Part shown: positions 1-8,432 of the stretch, piece by piece
Layout: each line of letters opens with the position of its first letter
Position numbering within the stretch: the first letter of the stretch is position 1
NCBI RefSeq assembly: GCF_013369385.1
Contig: NZ_SZTO01000009.1
Coordinates: 62,001-126,000, forward strand
Length of the DNA stretch: 64,000 bases
Reading direction: 5' to 3'
DNA from: Vibrio sp. 05-20-BW147
GTDB lineage: Bacteria > Pseudomonadota > Gammaproteobacteria > Enterobacterales > Vibrionaceae
Notes under the pieces: generated by a model
Seen by the model: the letters and a program-made list of their open reading frames with translations, nothing else
Told to the model about the DNA's origin: nothing
Database searches by the model: none
Made by a program: the position numbers and the translations under genes

Positions 1-549
1 ATTTTAATCGAGCCTTATCGTGTTCGGCGGGTAACGTCGTTCTTAGACCCTTGGGAAGACCCGTTCGGCAGCGGTTATCAGTTGACTCAATCATTAATGG
101 CGTTTGGTCGCGGTGAATGGTTTGGTCAAGGCCTTGGTAACTCGATTCAAAAGCTGGAATACCTGCCTGAAGCGCATACCGACTTTGTGTTTGCTGTCAT
201 GGCGGAGGAGCTGGGTTTTGTTGGTGTCGTTTTGATCCTCGCACTGATTTTTAGTTTGGTGGTGAAGGCCGTCTTTATTGGTAAGAAAGCCTTTGAACAC
301 CAACTGCAATTTGGTGGTTATCTCGCCTTTGGTATCGGTATTTGGTTTGCGTTTCAGACCTTGGTTAACGTTGGTGCTGCTGCGGGTATGGTTCCGACAA
401 AAGGATTAACGTTACCTCTCATTAGTTACGGTGGTTCAAGTTTAATTATCATGTCTATCGCCGTCTCGATATTACTCAGAATTGATCACGAATGCCGATT
501 GCTCTCGGCAGAGAACAAAGCAGATTTACAGACAGATGAAAAAGAATAA
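1..549 (+). CDS. ftsW: FtsW, C-terminal part (gene truncated by window edge)
   Basis: This is the C-terminal part of the SEDS-family peptidoglycan glycosyltransferase FtsW, a multi-spanning inner-membrane protein that polymerises septal glycan strands with FtsI. The reading frame is open from base 1, so the gene begins upstream. The fragment carries the periplasmic stretch with [11 protein letters not shown] and the conserved late motif [18 protein letters not shown], followed by a last membrane helix and a charged cytoplasmic tail. Its 3' end overlaps the murG start by 14 bases, implying translational coupling as in other dcw clusters. Identification rests on the SEDS motifs and the position before murG. 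Confidence 0.95.
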   Translation: MLIEPYRVRRVTSFLDPWEDPFGSGYQLTQSLMAFGRGEWFGQGLGNSIQKLEYLPEAHTDFVFAVMAEELGFVGVVLILALIFSLVVKAVFIGKKAFEHQLQFGGYLAFGIGIWFAFQTLVNVGAAAGMVPTKGLTLPLISYGGSSLIIMSIAVSILLRIDHECRLLSAENKADLQTDEKE

Positions 550-1603
550 AAGATTAATGGTCATGGCTGGAGGCACGGGTGGACACGTTTTTCCTGGCTT
601 GGCGGTGGCGAAAAAATTACAGCAACAAGGTTGGGAAATCCGTTGGCTCGGAACCGCGGATCGTATGGAAGCCGAGTTGGTGCCTAAACACGGTATTGAC
701 ATCGATTTCATTCAAGTAAAAGGGCTGCGTGGCCAAGGAGTTAAGCGATTACTGCTTGCCCCATTCCAAATCATTAACGCCATCTTTCAAGCGAAAGCGC
801 ACATCAAACGCTGGCAGCCAGATGCCGTGTTAGGGATGGGCGGCTACGTAAGTGGTCCTGGTGGTATTGCTGCTTGGCTATCTGGCATTCCAGTGGTTTT
901 GCATGAACAAAATGCCGTTGCAGGTTTAACTAATCAGTGGCTTGCGAAGATCGCGAGAAAAGTGTTTCAGGCTTTTCCTGGGGCGTTTCAAAATGCTCAG
1001 GTGGTTGGCAATCCAGTGCGAGACGATGTGGCCGCCCTGCCCGAGCCGATGCAACGTATGCAAGATAGACAGGGACCGATTCGTATCCTTGTGATGGGTG
1101 GCAGCCAAGGAGCTCGTATACTGAACCAAACCATGCCAGAGGTAATGGCACAGTTAGGTACTGGATTTGAAGTGCGTCATCAAGCGGGTAAAGGTAACGC
1201 AGATGAGGTTCGTCAAGCGTATCATCAACGTGCAGTTGAGCATGTTGATGTCATGGAATTTATCGATGATGTTGCTGCGCAGTATGCATGGGCGGATTTG
1301 TTAGTGTGCCGCTCTGGCGCTCTAACGGTGTCGGAAATTTCCGCGGCAGGCGTGGGCGCTATTTTCATTCCTTTCATGCACAAAGATCGTCAACAAGCGT
1401 TGAATGCAGATCATCTCGTGGCGTGCGGAGCCGCACTGATGATTGAGCAGCCGCAGCTGACATCGGACAAGCTGGCGGGAGATATACAAAAATTAGGTCG
1501 AGATCAATTGCTCTTCATGGCTTTACAAGCAAGAGCCGCAGCGCAGAGTAATGCCGACCAAGTTGTGGCTGATGCCATCATCGCCCTAACTGAACAGAAA
1601 TAA
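536..1603 (+). CDS. murG: UDP-GlcNAc:undecaprenyl-PP-MurNAc-pentapeptide GlcNAc transferase MurG
   Basis: MurG adds GlcNAc to lipid I to make lipid II on the cytoplasmic face of the inner membrane. The N-terminal glycine-rich loop [10 protein letters not shown] (His17) and the LHEQNAVAG segment are typical of the family, as is the second-domain [12 protein letters not shown] motif. The protein is 355 residues, the normal length. I chose ATG 536 although the frame is open further upstream (from 482), because [16 protein letters not shown] matches the usual MurG N-terminus and the upstream residues lie inside ftsW. It sits between ftsW and murC in the dcw cluster. Confidence 0.97.
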   Translation: MKKNKRLMVMAGGTGGHVFPGLAVAKKLQQQGWEIRWLGTADRMEAELVPKHGIDIDFIQVKGLRGQGVKRLLLAPFQIINAIFQAKAHIKRWQPDAVLGMGGYVSGPGGIAAWLSGIPVVLHEQNAVAGLTNQWLAKIARKVFQAFPGAFQNAQVVGNPVRDDVAALPEPMQRMQDRQGPIRILVMGGSQGARILNQTMPEVMAQLGTGFEVRHQAGKGNADEVRQAYHQRAVEHVDVMEFIDDVAAQYAWADLLVCRSGALTVSEISAAGVGAIFIPFMHKDRQQALNADHLVACGAALMIEQPQLTSDKLAGDIQKLGRDQLLFMALQARAAAQSNADQVVADAIIALTEQK

Positions 1604-1615
1604 GAGAACAGGTTA

Positions 1616-3076
1616 ATGACTATTCAACACAAGCAAGATCTTGCACAGATTCGCGCCATGGTTCCAGAGATGCGCCGAGTAAAATCCATCCACTTTATTG
1701 GTATTGGTGGCGCTGGCATGAGCGGCATTGCCGAAGTATTGCTCAATGAGGGGTATCAAATCACCGGTTCTGATATTGCGGAAAATGCTGTTACGCAGCG
1801 TCTGGCGGAAAAAGGTGCCAAAGTCTATATCGGTCATCAAGCGAGTAATGTTACAGAAGCCAGTGTTGTGGTCGTTTCCACCGCGATTAATGAGGCTAAC
1901 CCAGAAGTCAAAGCGGCGCGTGAAGCTCGCATTCCGGTTGTTCGCCGTGCAGAAATGCTGGCGGAACTGATGCGTTTTCGTCATGGTATCGCCGTCGCTG
2001 GTACGCATGGTAAAACCACCACGACAGCATTGGTGACGCAAATTTATTCAGAAGCGGGACTGGATCCAACGTTCGTGAATGGTGGTCTGGTAAAAAGTGC
2101 AGGCACCAATGCGCGTTTAGGTTCTAGCCGCATTTTGATTGCTGAAGCCGATGAAAGTGATGCGTCATTTTTACATTTGCAACCGATGGTGTGTATTGTC
2201 ACCAACATTGAAGCTGACCATATGGATACCTATGGCGGTGACTTCGAAACACTGAAGCAAACCTTCATCGACTTCTTACACAATTTGCCATTTTATGGTC
2301 AGGCGATAGTTTGCATTGATGATCCGGTGATTCGCGAGCTGATCCCACGCATCAGTCGTCAAGTGATTACTTACGGTTTTTCAGAAGACGCCGATGTTCG
2401 CATTGAAAACTACCGCCAAGAAGGTCAGCAAGGTAAGTTCACCGTGGTACGCAAAGGTTGTGAAGCCTTGCATATCACCTTGAATATCCCTGGCCGCCAC
2501 AATGCACTCAATGCCGCTGCGGCGATTGCTGTTGCCACAGAAGATGAAATTGGCGATGACGCGATCCTTGCTGCTATGATTGGTACCCAAGGCACTGGTC
2601 GCCGTTTTGAACATCTAGGTGAGTTCGAAACAGGTAATGGTAACGTAATGCTGGTTGATGATTATGGCCATCACCCAACCGAAGTGGATGTGACCATCCA
2701 TGCTGCACGCAACGGTTGGCAAGATAAGCGTTTAGTGATGATTTTCCAACCACATCGCTACAGTCGTACTCGAGATCTCTATGATGATTTTGCGAATGTG
2801 CTGGAACAAGTGGATGTGCTGATCATGTTGGATGTTTACGCGGCGGGAGAGAAAGCCATTGCTGGAGCCGACAGCCGATCATTGTGCCGAACCATTCGTG
2901 GAAGAGGTAAAATTGACCCGATTTTTGTTGCTGATACTCAACAGTTACCAGAGATACTGGCGAACATCTTGCAGGAGGGCGATTTGCTGTTAGCGCAAGG
3001 TGCCGGTGATATAGGAAAAGTCGCTCGTCAACTGGCCGCACTTGAGCTAAATATCAGTAAAATGAAAGCAAACTAA
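1616..3076 (+). CDS. murC: UDP-N-acetylmuramate--L-alanine ligase MurC
   Basis: MurC is the cytoplasmic ATP-dependent ligase that adds L-alanine to UDP-MurNAc, the first amino acid of the peptidoglycan stem. The protein is 486 residues, full length. It has the N-terminal Rossmann-like motif [12 protein letters not shown] at about residues 26-37, the Mur-ligase ATP loop GTHGKTTTT at about 129-137, and the later DDYGHHPTE and FQPHRYSRT segments. It starts 12 bases after murG. Unlike the E. coli cluster there is no ddlB between murC and ftsQ; 192 non-coding bases follow instead. Confidence 0.97.
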   Translation: MTIQHKQDLAQIRAMVPEMRRVKSIHFIGIGGAGMSGIAEVLLNEGYQITGSDIAENAVTQRLAEKGAKVYIGHQASNVTEASVVVVSTAINEANPEVKAAREARIPVVRRAEMLAELMRFRHGIAVAGTHGKTTTTALVTQIYSEAGLDPTFVNGGLVKSAGTNARLGSSRILIAEADESDASFLHLQPMVCIVTNIEADHMDTYGGDFETLKQTFIDFLHNLPFYGQAIVCIDDPVIRELIPRISRQVITYGFSEDADVRIENYRQEGQQGKFTVVRKGCEALHITLNIPGRHNALNAAAAIAVATEDEIGDDAILAAMIGTQGTGRRFEHLGEFETGNGNVMLVDDYGHHPTEVDVTIHAARNGWQDKRLVMIFQPHRYSRTRDLYDDFANVLEQVDVLIMLDVYAAGEKAIAGADSRSLCRTIRGRGKIDPIFVADTQQLPEILANILQEGDLLLAQGAGDIGKVARQLAALELNISKMKAN

Positions 3077-3158
3077 TCATTTGAGACGGACATTAGCCTG
3101 TTAGTAACGCAGATCTCGTATTTGCGATAACTTCGTTGCGATTTCTCTCTATCAGTGT

Positions 3159-3186
3159 TTGATAGTTTAGAAGAGCTCAGTATAAT
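3159..3186 (+). promoter_or_regulatory. Predicted sigma70 promoter upstream of ftsQ
   Basis: A -35 like TTGATA (3159-3164) is followed after 16 bases by a perfect TATAAT (3181-3186). It lies in the 192-base murC-ftsQ gap, 82 bases before the ftsQ start, and would give ftsQAZ their own transcription. Predicted from consensus only. Confidence 0.55.
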
Positions 3187-3268
3187 CCCGAAGCTAAAGT
3201 CATTACTTTTCGCTCGCGATTACCCGCTTGCAACAAGAGCAATTGAATAAAGTCAGGAAGCGTTAACG

Positions 3269-4054
3269 TTGATAGAAATCGCAGTTGATGAAGCTGATGT
3301 ACTTCCAAATCCATGGAAGAAACAAAAGCACCAAATTATTGGCGCTGCTTTTTTTATGTTAGTTGTTGTTTTAATAGGCTCCATTTTGTACTCGACATTA
3401 AGTTGGATGTGGGATGATCAACGACTGCCTTTATCAAAAATTATTCTTGAGGGAGAGTTACAGTACGTCACCGCGAATGATGTGCAGCATGCCTTTGGGA
3501 ATATTGCTCACATAGGTACTTTTATGTCTCAGGACGTTTCGGTACTGCAAGAACGCGTGGAAGCCTTGCCTTGGGTTGCGCATGCCTCCATTCGCAAGCA
3601 ATGGCCTGACACAGTAAAAGTCTTTATTACTGAGCACAAAGCCGCAGCAATTTGGAATGGAAATGCGTTACTTAATCAAGATGGAATGGTTTTTGACGGT
3701 GACGTCGCTCAGTTAAATGAAGAACGAGTAAAACTCTATGGTCCCGTTGCTACCGGAACGGAAGTACTGAAAAAGTACCAAGAAATGAATCCAGAATTTA
3801 GCCAACTGGGATTATCCATTTCGTCATTAGTCTTAAATGACCGACGGGCTTGGCAAATAATTTTGGACAATGGCATTCGCCTAGAGTTAGGCAAAGAGTC
3901 ATTGGATGAGCGTGTAGCGAGATTTTTTTCGCTCTATCGCCAATTAGGCAGCAAAGCTGATAAAGTCAGCTATGTCGACCTCAGGTATGATACGGGAGCT
4001 GCCGTTGGTTGGTTCCCAGAGCAAGAGTCAGAAGAAGAGAGTACAGATGACTAA
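3269..4054 (+). CDS. ftsQ: Cell division protein FtsQ
   Basis: FtsQ is a bitopic inner-membrane divisome protein that links FtsA/FtsK to the FtsL-FtsB complex. The 261-residue product has a short cytoplasmic N-terminus, one transmembrane helix (about residues 24-46), a POTRA-like segment beginning near LSKIILEGELQ and the FtsQ beta domain after it. The start is a TTG codon preceded by an AGGAAG ribosome site at 3254-3259. The N-terminus is slightly shorter than in E. coli. The gene overlaps ftsA by 8 bases. Assignment comes from architecture and position before ftsA. Confidence 0.93.
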   Translation: MIEIAVDEADVLPNPWKKQKHQIIGAAFFMLVVVLIGSILYSTLSWMWDDQRLPLSKIILEGELQYVTANDVQHAFGNIAHIGTFMSQDVSVLQERVEALPWVAHASIRKQWPDTVKVFITEHKAAAIWNGNALLNQDGMVFDGDVAQLNEERVKLYGPVATGTEVLKKYQEMNPEFSQLGLSISSLVLNDRRAWQIILDNGIRLELGKESLDERVARFFSLYRQLGSKADKVSYVDLRYDTGAAVGWFPEQESEEESTDD

Positions 4055-5309
4055 GACCGCCGATGACAACATTATTGTTGGTCTTGATATAGGCACTGCA
4101 ACCGTATCCGCTCTGGTAGGTGAAATTCTGCCTGATGGTCAAATTAATATCATTGGTGCAGGCAGTAGCCCATCGCGTGGTATGGACAAAGGCGGCGTAA
4201 ACGATCTTGAATCAGTAGTCAAATCCGTACAGAGAGCGATCGATCAAGCTGAAATGATGGCTGAGTGCCAAATCAGCAACGTATTTATTTCTTTGTCAGG
4301 AAAGCATATCGCCAGCCGAATCGAAAAGGGTATGGGTACCATTTCCGATGAAGAAGTCTCACAAGAAGATATGGATCGTGCTATACATACGGCTAAATCC
4401 ATTAAAATCGGTGATGAACAACGAATCCTTCATGTGATTCCGCAAGAGTTCACCATCGATTATCAAGAAGGGATTAAAAATCCTCTTGGTTTATCTGGTG
4501 TGAGAATGGAAGTTAGCGTACATCTAATTTCCTGTCACAACGATATGGCGCGTAATATTATTAAAGCCGTTGAACGTTGTGGCTTAAAAGTGGAACAAAT
4601 AGTTTTTTCTGGATTGGCAGCAAGTAACGCCGTCATTACGGAAGATGAACGAGAGCTAGGTGTGTGCGTGGTTGATATTGGCGCAGGCACAATGGACGTT
4701 GCAATCTGGACGGGTGGTGCACTTCGACATACCGAAGTGTTCTCTTATGCCGGTAATGCTGTCACTAGCGACATCGCTTTTGCCTTTGGTACACCCGTGA
4801 GTGATGCCGAAGAGATCAAAGTGAAATATGGCTGTGCTCTGAGTGAGCTAGTCAGCAAGGATGATACGGTTAACGTCCCAAGCGTTGGTGGGCGTCCTTC
4901 TCGTAGTTTGCAGCGTCAAACTTTGTCGGAAGTGATTGAACCGCGCTATTCAGAATTAATGGGATTAGTTAACCAAACTATTGAATCTGTTCAGATGAAG
5001 TTGCGAGAAGATGGTATTAAACATCATCTTGCAGCGGGTGTTGTCCTCACGGGAGGTGCAGCGCAAATTGAAGGTTTAGTAGAATGTGCGGAGCGAGTGT
5101 TCCGTAATCAAGTTCGCGTTGGTAAACCGCTTGAAGTGAGTGGTTTAACCGATTATGTAAAAGAGCCGTATCATTCCACGGCAGTTGGATTACTTCATTA
5201 CGCACGCGATATGCGTTCGAGTGATGACAGTGACTACAACGAGCCCAAACGTTCGGCAGTCACTGGCTTGTTTGGCAAGCTGCGTAATTGGATACAAAAA
5301 GAGTTTTAA
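4047..5309 (+). CDS. ftsA: Cell division protein FtsA
   Basis: FtsA is the actin-fold protein that tethers FtsZ to the membrane. The 420-residue product shows the actin/HSP70 phosphate-1 motif VGLDIGTATVSAL near the N-terminus, the phosphate-2 motif VVDIGAGTMDVAIW in the middle, and a C-terminal amphipathic helix GLFGKLRNWIQKEF that serves as the membrane anchor. ATG 4047 was chosen over an upstream in-frame start (3972) because the upstream part lies inside ftsQ and MTKTADDNIIVGLD fits the family start. Confidence 0.97.
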   Translation: MTKTADDNIIVGLDIGTATVSALVGEILPDGQINIIGAGSSPSRGMDKGGVNDLESVVKSVQRAIDQAEMMAECQISNVFISLSGKHIASRIEKGMGTISDEEVSQEDMDRAIHTAKSIKIGDEQRILHVIPQEFTIDYQEGIKNPLGLSGVRMEVSVHLISCHNDMARNIIKAVERCGLKVEQIVFSGLAASNAVITEDERELGVCVVDIGAGTMDVAIWTGGALRHTEVFSYAGNAVTSDIAFAFGTPVSDAEEIKVKYGCALSELVSKDDTVNVPSVGGRPSRSLQRQTLSEVIEPRYSELMGLVNQTIESVQMKLREDGIKHHLAAGVVLTGGAAQIEGLVECAERVFRNQVRVGKPLEVSGLTDYVKEPYHSTAVGLLHYARDMRSSDDSDYNEPKRSAVTGLFGKLRNWIQKEF

Positions 5310-5341
5310 CCTGAGAGTTGCAGGAAAAACGGAGATAACAC

Positions 5342-6556
5342 ATGTTTGAACCGATGATGGAAATGTCTGACGATGCTGTAATTAAAGTCGTTGGAGTGGG
5401 TGGCGGCGGCGGTAATGCTGTAGAACACATGGTGCGTGAATCCATCGAAGGCGTGGAGTTCATTAGCGTCAATACGGATGCACAAGCACTTCGTAAGACC
5501 AGTGTGGGCAACGTTATTCAGATTGGTGGCAATATCACTAAAGGCTTGGGTGCTGGTGCAAACCCACAAGTTGGTCGTGACGCAGCTCTTGAAGATAAAG
5601 AAAGAATTAAAGAATTGCTGATTGGTGCCGATATGGTATTTATCGCAGCTGGTATGGGCGGTGGTACTGGTACTGGTGCTGCACCCGTTATTGCAGAAGT
5701 TGCGAAAGAGCTAGGCATACTAACGGTTGCAGTAGTAACCAAGCCATTCAGTTTTGAAGGAAAGAAGCGTTTAGCGTTTGCTGAGCAGGGTATCGATGAG
5801 CTTTCTAAGCACGTTGATTCATTGATCACCATTCCCAACGAAAAGCTGCTGAAAGTGCTTGGTCGCGGCATCACTTTGTTGGAAGCCTTTGCTAGCGCGA
5901 ATGATGTACTAAAAAATGCAGTGCAAGGTATCGCCGAGCTAATTACTCGCCCTGGCATGATCAACGTGGACTTTGCGGACGTTCGTACAGTGATGTCTGA
6001 GATGGGTCACGCGATGATGGGTAGCGGTGTGGCAAAAGGCGAAGATCGTGCAGAAGAAGCGGCGGAAATGGCTATTTCTAGCCCACTTCTCGAAGATATC
6101 GACCTTGCAGGGGCTCGTGGTGTGCTGGTTAACATTACCGCCGGTCTAGACATGCGTCTAGATGAGTTTGAAACGGTGGGTAATACGGTTAAAGCGTTTG
6201 CTTCGGATAACGCAACTGTCGTCATCGGTACTTCACTTGATCCAGATATGGCGGACGAAATTCGAGTGACGGTGGTTGCGACAGGTATCGGTAACGATAA
6301 GAAGCCAGATATCACTTTAGTTTCTGGTGGTAAGGCCAAAGTGGCTCAACCTGCAACAGCGCCACAACCTGTTGTGGCTGCGAAAGTAGAGGAAAAACCG
6401 GCACAAACTTTGCAGGAAAGACCTCAGGTTACTCCGCAGTCATCGGCGTCAGTTTCCTCTTCTTCTGCGTCAGGCAGCCAGAATACGGCACCTAAGCCAG
6501 AAAAAGAGAGTGGCTACTTGGATATTCCAGCGTTTTTACGTCGTCAGGCTGATTAA
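5342..6556 (+). CDS. ftsZ: Cell division protein FtsZ
   Basis: FtsZ is the tubulin-like GTPase that forms the Z ring. The 404-residue protein has the tubulin signature [14 protein letters not shown] near residue 105, the [11 protein letters not shown] nucleotide loop at the N-terminus, a low-complexity Ala/Pro/Ser linker (about residues 330-385) and the conserved C-terminal peptide [13 protein letters not shown] that binds FtsA, ZipA and other partners. It begins 32 bases after ftsA with a GGAG ribosome site. The linker is somewhat longer than in E. coli FtsZ (383 residues). Confidence 0.98.
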   Translation: MFEPMMEMSDDAVIKVVGVGGGGGNAVEHMVRESIEGVEFISVNTDAQALRKTSVGNVIQIGGNITKGLGAGANPQVGRDAALEDKERIKELLIGADMVFIAAGMGGGTGTGAAPVIAEVAKELGILTVAVVTKPFSFEGKKRLAFAEQGIDELSKHVDSLITIPNEKLLKVLGRGITLLEAFASANDVLKNAVQGIAELITRPGMINVDFADVRTVMSEMGHAMMGSGVAKGEDRAEEAAEMAISSPLLEDIDLAGARGVLVNITAGLDMRLDEFETVGNTVKAFASDNATVVIGTSLDPDMADEIRVTVVATGIGNDKKPDITLVSGGKAKVAQPATAPQPVVAAKVEEKPAQTLQERPQVTPQSSASVSSSSASGSQNTAPKPEKESGYLDIPAFLRRQAD

Positions 6557-6571
6557 TAGACAGGCACAAAT

Positions 6572-6599
6572 TTGACACTGTTCAAAATTGTGGTAGCAT
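6572..6599 (+). promoter_or_regulatory. Predicted lpxC promoter
   Basis: A perfect TTGACA (6572-6577) is separated by 16 bases from TAGCAT (6594-6599). It lies just after the ftsZ stop and 56 bases before the lpxC start. It would uncouple lpxC from the division cluster. The start point would fall inside the hairpin at 6600-6627. Confidence 0.6.
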
Positions 6600-6627
6600 T
6601 CACGGTCGGCGTTGTAGACGACCGTGA
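6600..6627 (+). repeat. Perfect 9-bp hairpin at the presumed 5' end of lpxC mRNA
   Basis: TCACGGTCG (6600-6608) pairs with CGACCGTGA (6619-6627) around a 10-base loop. No T-run follows, so it is not a typical intrinsic terminator. It directly follows the predicted -10 box and could be an operator, a 5' mRNA-stabilising hairpin, or a 3' end for ftsZ mRNA. Confidence 0.6.
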
Positions 6628-6654
6628 TTTGTAGCACTTCTGAGAGGCAAGCAG

Positions 6655-7572
6655 ATGATCAGACAACGAACTCTGAAAGAAATTGTGAAAACAACTGGTG
6701 TGGGTCTCCACTCTGGTCGTAAAGTCACATTAACTCTTCGCCCAGCAGCTGCAAATACTGGCATCATTTATCGCCGTACCGACTTAACTCCAGCGGTTGA
6801 TTTTCCTGCTGATCCCGCGTCTGTTCGTGACACTATGCTGTGTACAGCGTTAGTAAATGATGCAGGTGTTCGTATCTCGACGGTTGAACATTTGAATGCA
6901 GCACTCGCAGGTATGGGTATCGATAACATCATCATTGAAGTTGATGCGCCTGAAATTCCAATTATGGATGGCAGCGCAAGTCCATTTGTTTACTTGCTTC
7001 AGCAAGCAGGCATTGAGACACAAAATGCAGCGAAGCGTTTTATCCGTATTAAGAAACCAGTTCGTTTTGAAGACGGTGACAAGTGGGCTGAATTTGTACC
7101 ATTTAATGGTTTCCGTATGGATTTTGAAATCGAGTTTAACCACCCTGCAATCGATTCTGATGAGCAGCGTCTGTTGTTCGATTTCTCAACGCAAGGTTTT
7201 GTTCGTGAAATCTCTCGTGCACGTACCTTTGGCTTTATGCGTGACATTGAATACCTGCAATCACAAAATCTCGTTCTAGGTGGTAGTTTTGACAACGCGA
7301 TTGTGTTGGATGATTACCGTATTCTTAACGAAGAGGGCCTTCGTTTTGAAAATGAGTTTGTGACTCACAAGGTATTGGATGCGATTGGTGATCTCTACAT
7401 GTGTGGTCATGCAATCATTGGTGAGTTCCGCGCATACAAATCTGGCCATGGTTTGAATAATCAGTTGCTACGTGCCGTTTTAGCCGATCAAGAAGCTTGG
7501 GAATGGACAACGTTCGAAGAAGAAGTTGGTTCTCCAGTTGCCTTTGCCGAACCAAACATGGTTCTCGCTTAA
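6655..7572 (+). CDS. lpxC: UDP-3-O-acyl-N-acetylglucosamine deacetylase LpxC
   Basis: LpxC is the zinc deacetylase that commits UDP-3-O-acyl-GlcNAc to lipid A synthesis. The 305-residue protein has the zinc ligands His79 (in [12 protein letters not shown]) and His238/Asp242 (in [11 protein letters not shown]), numbered exactly as in E. coli, and the GHGLNN segment near the C-terminus. It has its own predicted promoter after ftsZ and a strong terminator directly downstream, so it appears to be a single-gene unit. Confidence 0.98.
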   Translation: MIRQRTLKEIVKTTGVGLHSGRKVTLTLRPAAANTGIIYRRTDLTPAVDFPADPASVRDTMLCTALVNDAGVRISTVEHLNAALAGMGIDNIIIEVDAPEIPIMDGSASPFVYLLQQAGIETQNAAKRFIRIKKPVRFEDGDKWAEFVPFNGFRMDFEIEFNHPAIDSDEQRLLFDFSTQGFVREISRARTFGFMRDIEYLQSQNLVLGGSFDNAIVLDDYRILNEEGLRFENEFVTHKVLDAIGDLYMCGHAIIGEFRAYKSGHGLNNQLLRAVLADQEAWEWTTFEEEVGSPVAFAEPNMVLA

Positions 7573-7585
7573 AAATGAATACAAG

Positions 7586-7614
7586 AAAAAGCCAGACGAG
7601 AGTCTGGCTTTTTT
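7586..7614 (+). terminator. Intrinsic terminator of lpxC (possibly bidirectional)
   Basis: AAAAAGCCAGAC and GTCTGGCTTTTTT form a perfect stem with a GAGA loop followed by T residues. The A-run on the 5' side means it could also stop the convergent dciA transcript. Confidence 0.9.
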
Positions 7615-7649
7615 GTATCTGCTGCTGTTGGCTCGATAATACCAAACCG

Positions 7650-8102
7650 CTATGGTTTCTTTTTCTCTGCCATGGCGGCGATACGCTCCAAGCGTGCTTT
7701 CACTTTTGGAGGAGCGATGTCGGCAATCATTGTTAGCGCTTTAGCGGCATTTTCCGAGATCGGAGGTCGTTTCTTGTGATCTTTGGGATCTTTATCGCGA
7801 TAAAGCCCTGGATTGATTCGAACTTCAATACCCATCAGTTTTGCAAAACCTTTTGCGCGTAACGCATTTAAGATCGTCAATCGTTCATAATCAATCTTCA
7901 TTTTAATCGCCGCGCTGGCGACATCGAGGATCAAACATCCCTGACGTAAATTTGCCGCACGGCAATGTTGCGCCGTCCCTTTTGGTAACAACTCCGCCAA
8001 CATTTTGTTCAAAGCAAGGATCTCACTCGCGTGATGTTGAATTTTTTGCAGTGAGCTATTGTCGATAAGCTCTTGCGTTGAAGTGGGACGATGATCGCGC
8101 AT
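7650..8102 (-). CDS. dciA: DciA-type replicative helicase loader (DUF721)
   Basis: This 150-residue protein belongs to the DUF721/DciA family, the ancestral loader of the DnaB helicase in bacteria that lack DnaC, including Vibrio. The first ~110 residues hold the folded KH-like domain (HCRAANLRQGCLILDVASAA and the following YERLTILNALRAKG helix). The remaining basic, proline- and lysine-rich tail (KDPKDHKKRPP and ARLERIAAMAEKKKP) should be flexible. It is convergent with lpxC and divergent from secA, the position known for this gene in vibrios. The family call is secure; helicase loading is inferred from the characterised V. cholerae protein. Confidence 0.85.
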   Translation of the reverse strand: MRDHRPTSTQELIDNSSLQKIQHHASEILALNKMLAELLPKGTAQHCRAANLRQGCLILDVASAAIKMKIDYERLTILNALRAKGFAKLMGIEVRINPGLYRDKDPKDHKKRPPISENAAKALTMIADIAPPKVKARLERIAAMAEKKKP

Positions 8103-8432
8103 ATGAACAACTCAAAAAACATCTGTATATGCATTCTAAGTTACCACGTAAGTCCGCTTCAAGTTGCTTTGGAGTTATTTCACTGGTGAATCCATCGCCA
8201 ATAACAATAAAAACTTCAAAGCGCTTCAAACAAATGGGGTTTGTGATGGTTGTCTTAAAGAAAAATCCTTACACTAGGCGACATTATTTGCCACCTTAGC
8301 CTTGAAAAAATAGCTCGTCAGTACAATATCTGAGTTACATGATTTATCTCAGTATCCTTAGTTTAAAACTGGTAGAGACTGAAGGCATTTATCGTAGGCC
8401 GAAAATGGTCTAACAAAGAGAGATTCATAAAA
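8103..8432. other. dciA-secA divergent intergenic region (330 bp), no secM
   Basis: This gap separates divergent dciA and secA. E. coli carries the secretion-monitor gene secM between lpxC and secA. I find no ORF here with a signal peptide and an FXXXXWIXXXXGIRAGP-like arrest motif. A weak promoter candidate for secA is TTGAAA (8302-8307) with CAATAT (8324-8329), 16-base spacing. Otherwise there is nothing recognisable. Confidence 0.6.

Noticed and set aside
8078..8299. A 73-codon plus-strand frame before secA as a possible SecM analogue
   Set aside because: It lacks a signal peptide and a Pro/Gly arrest motif, begins inside dciA, and has no ribosome site.
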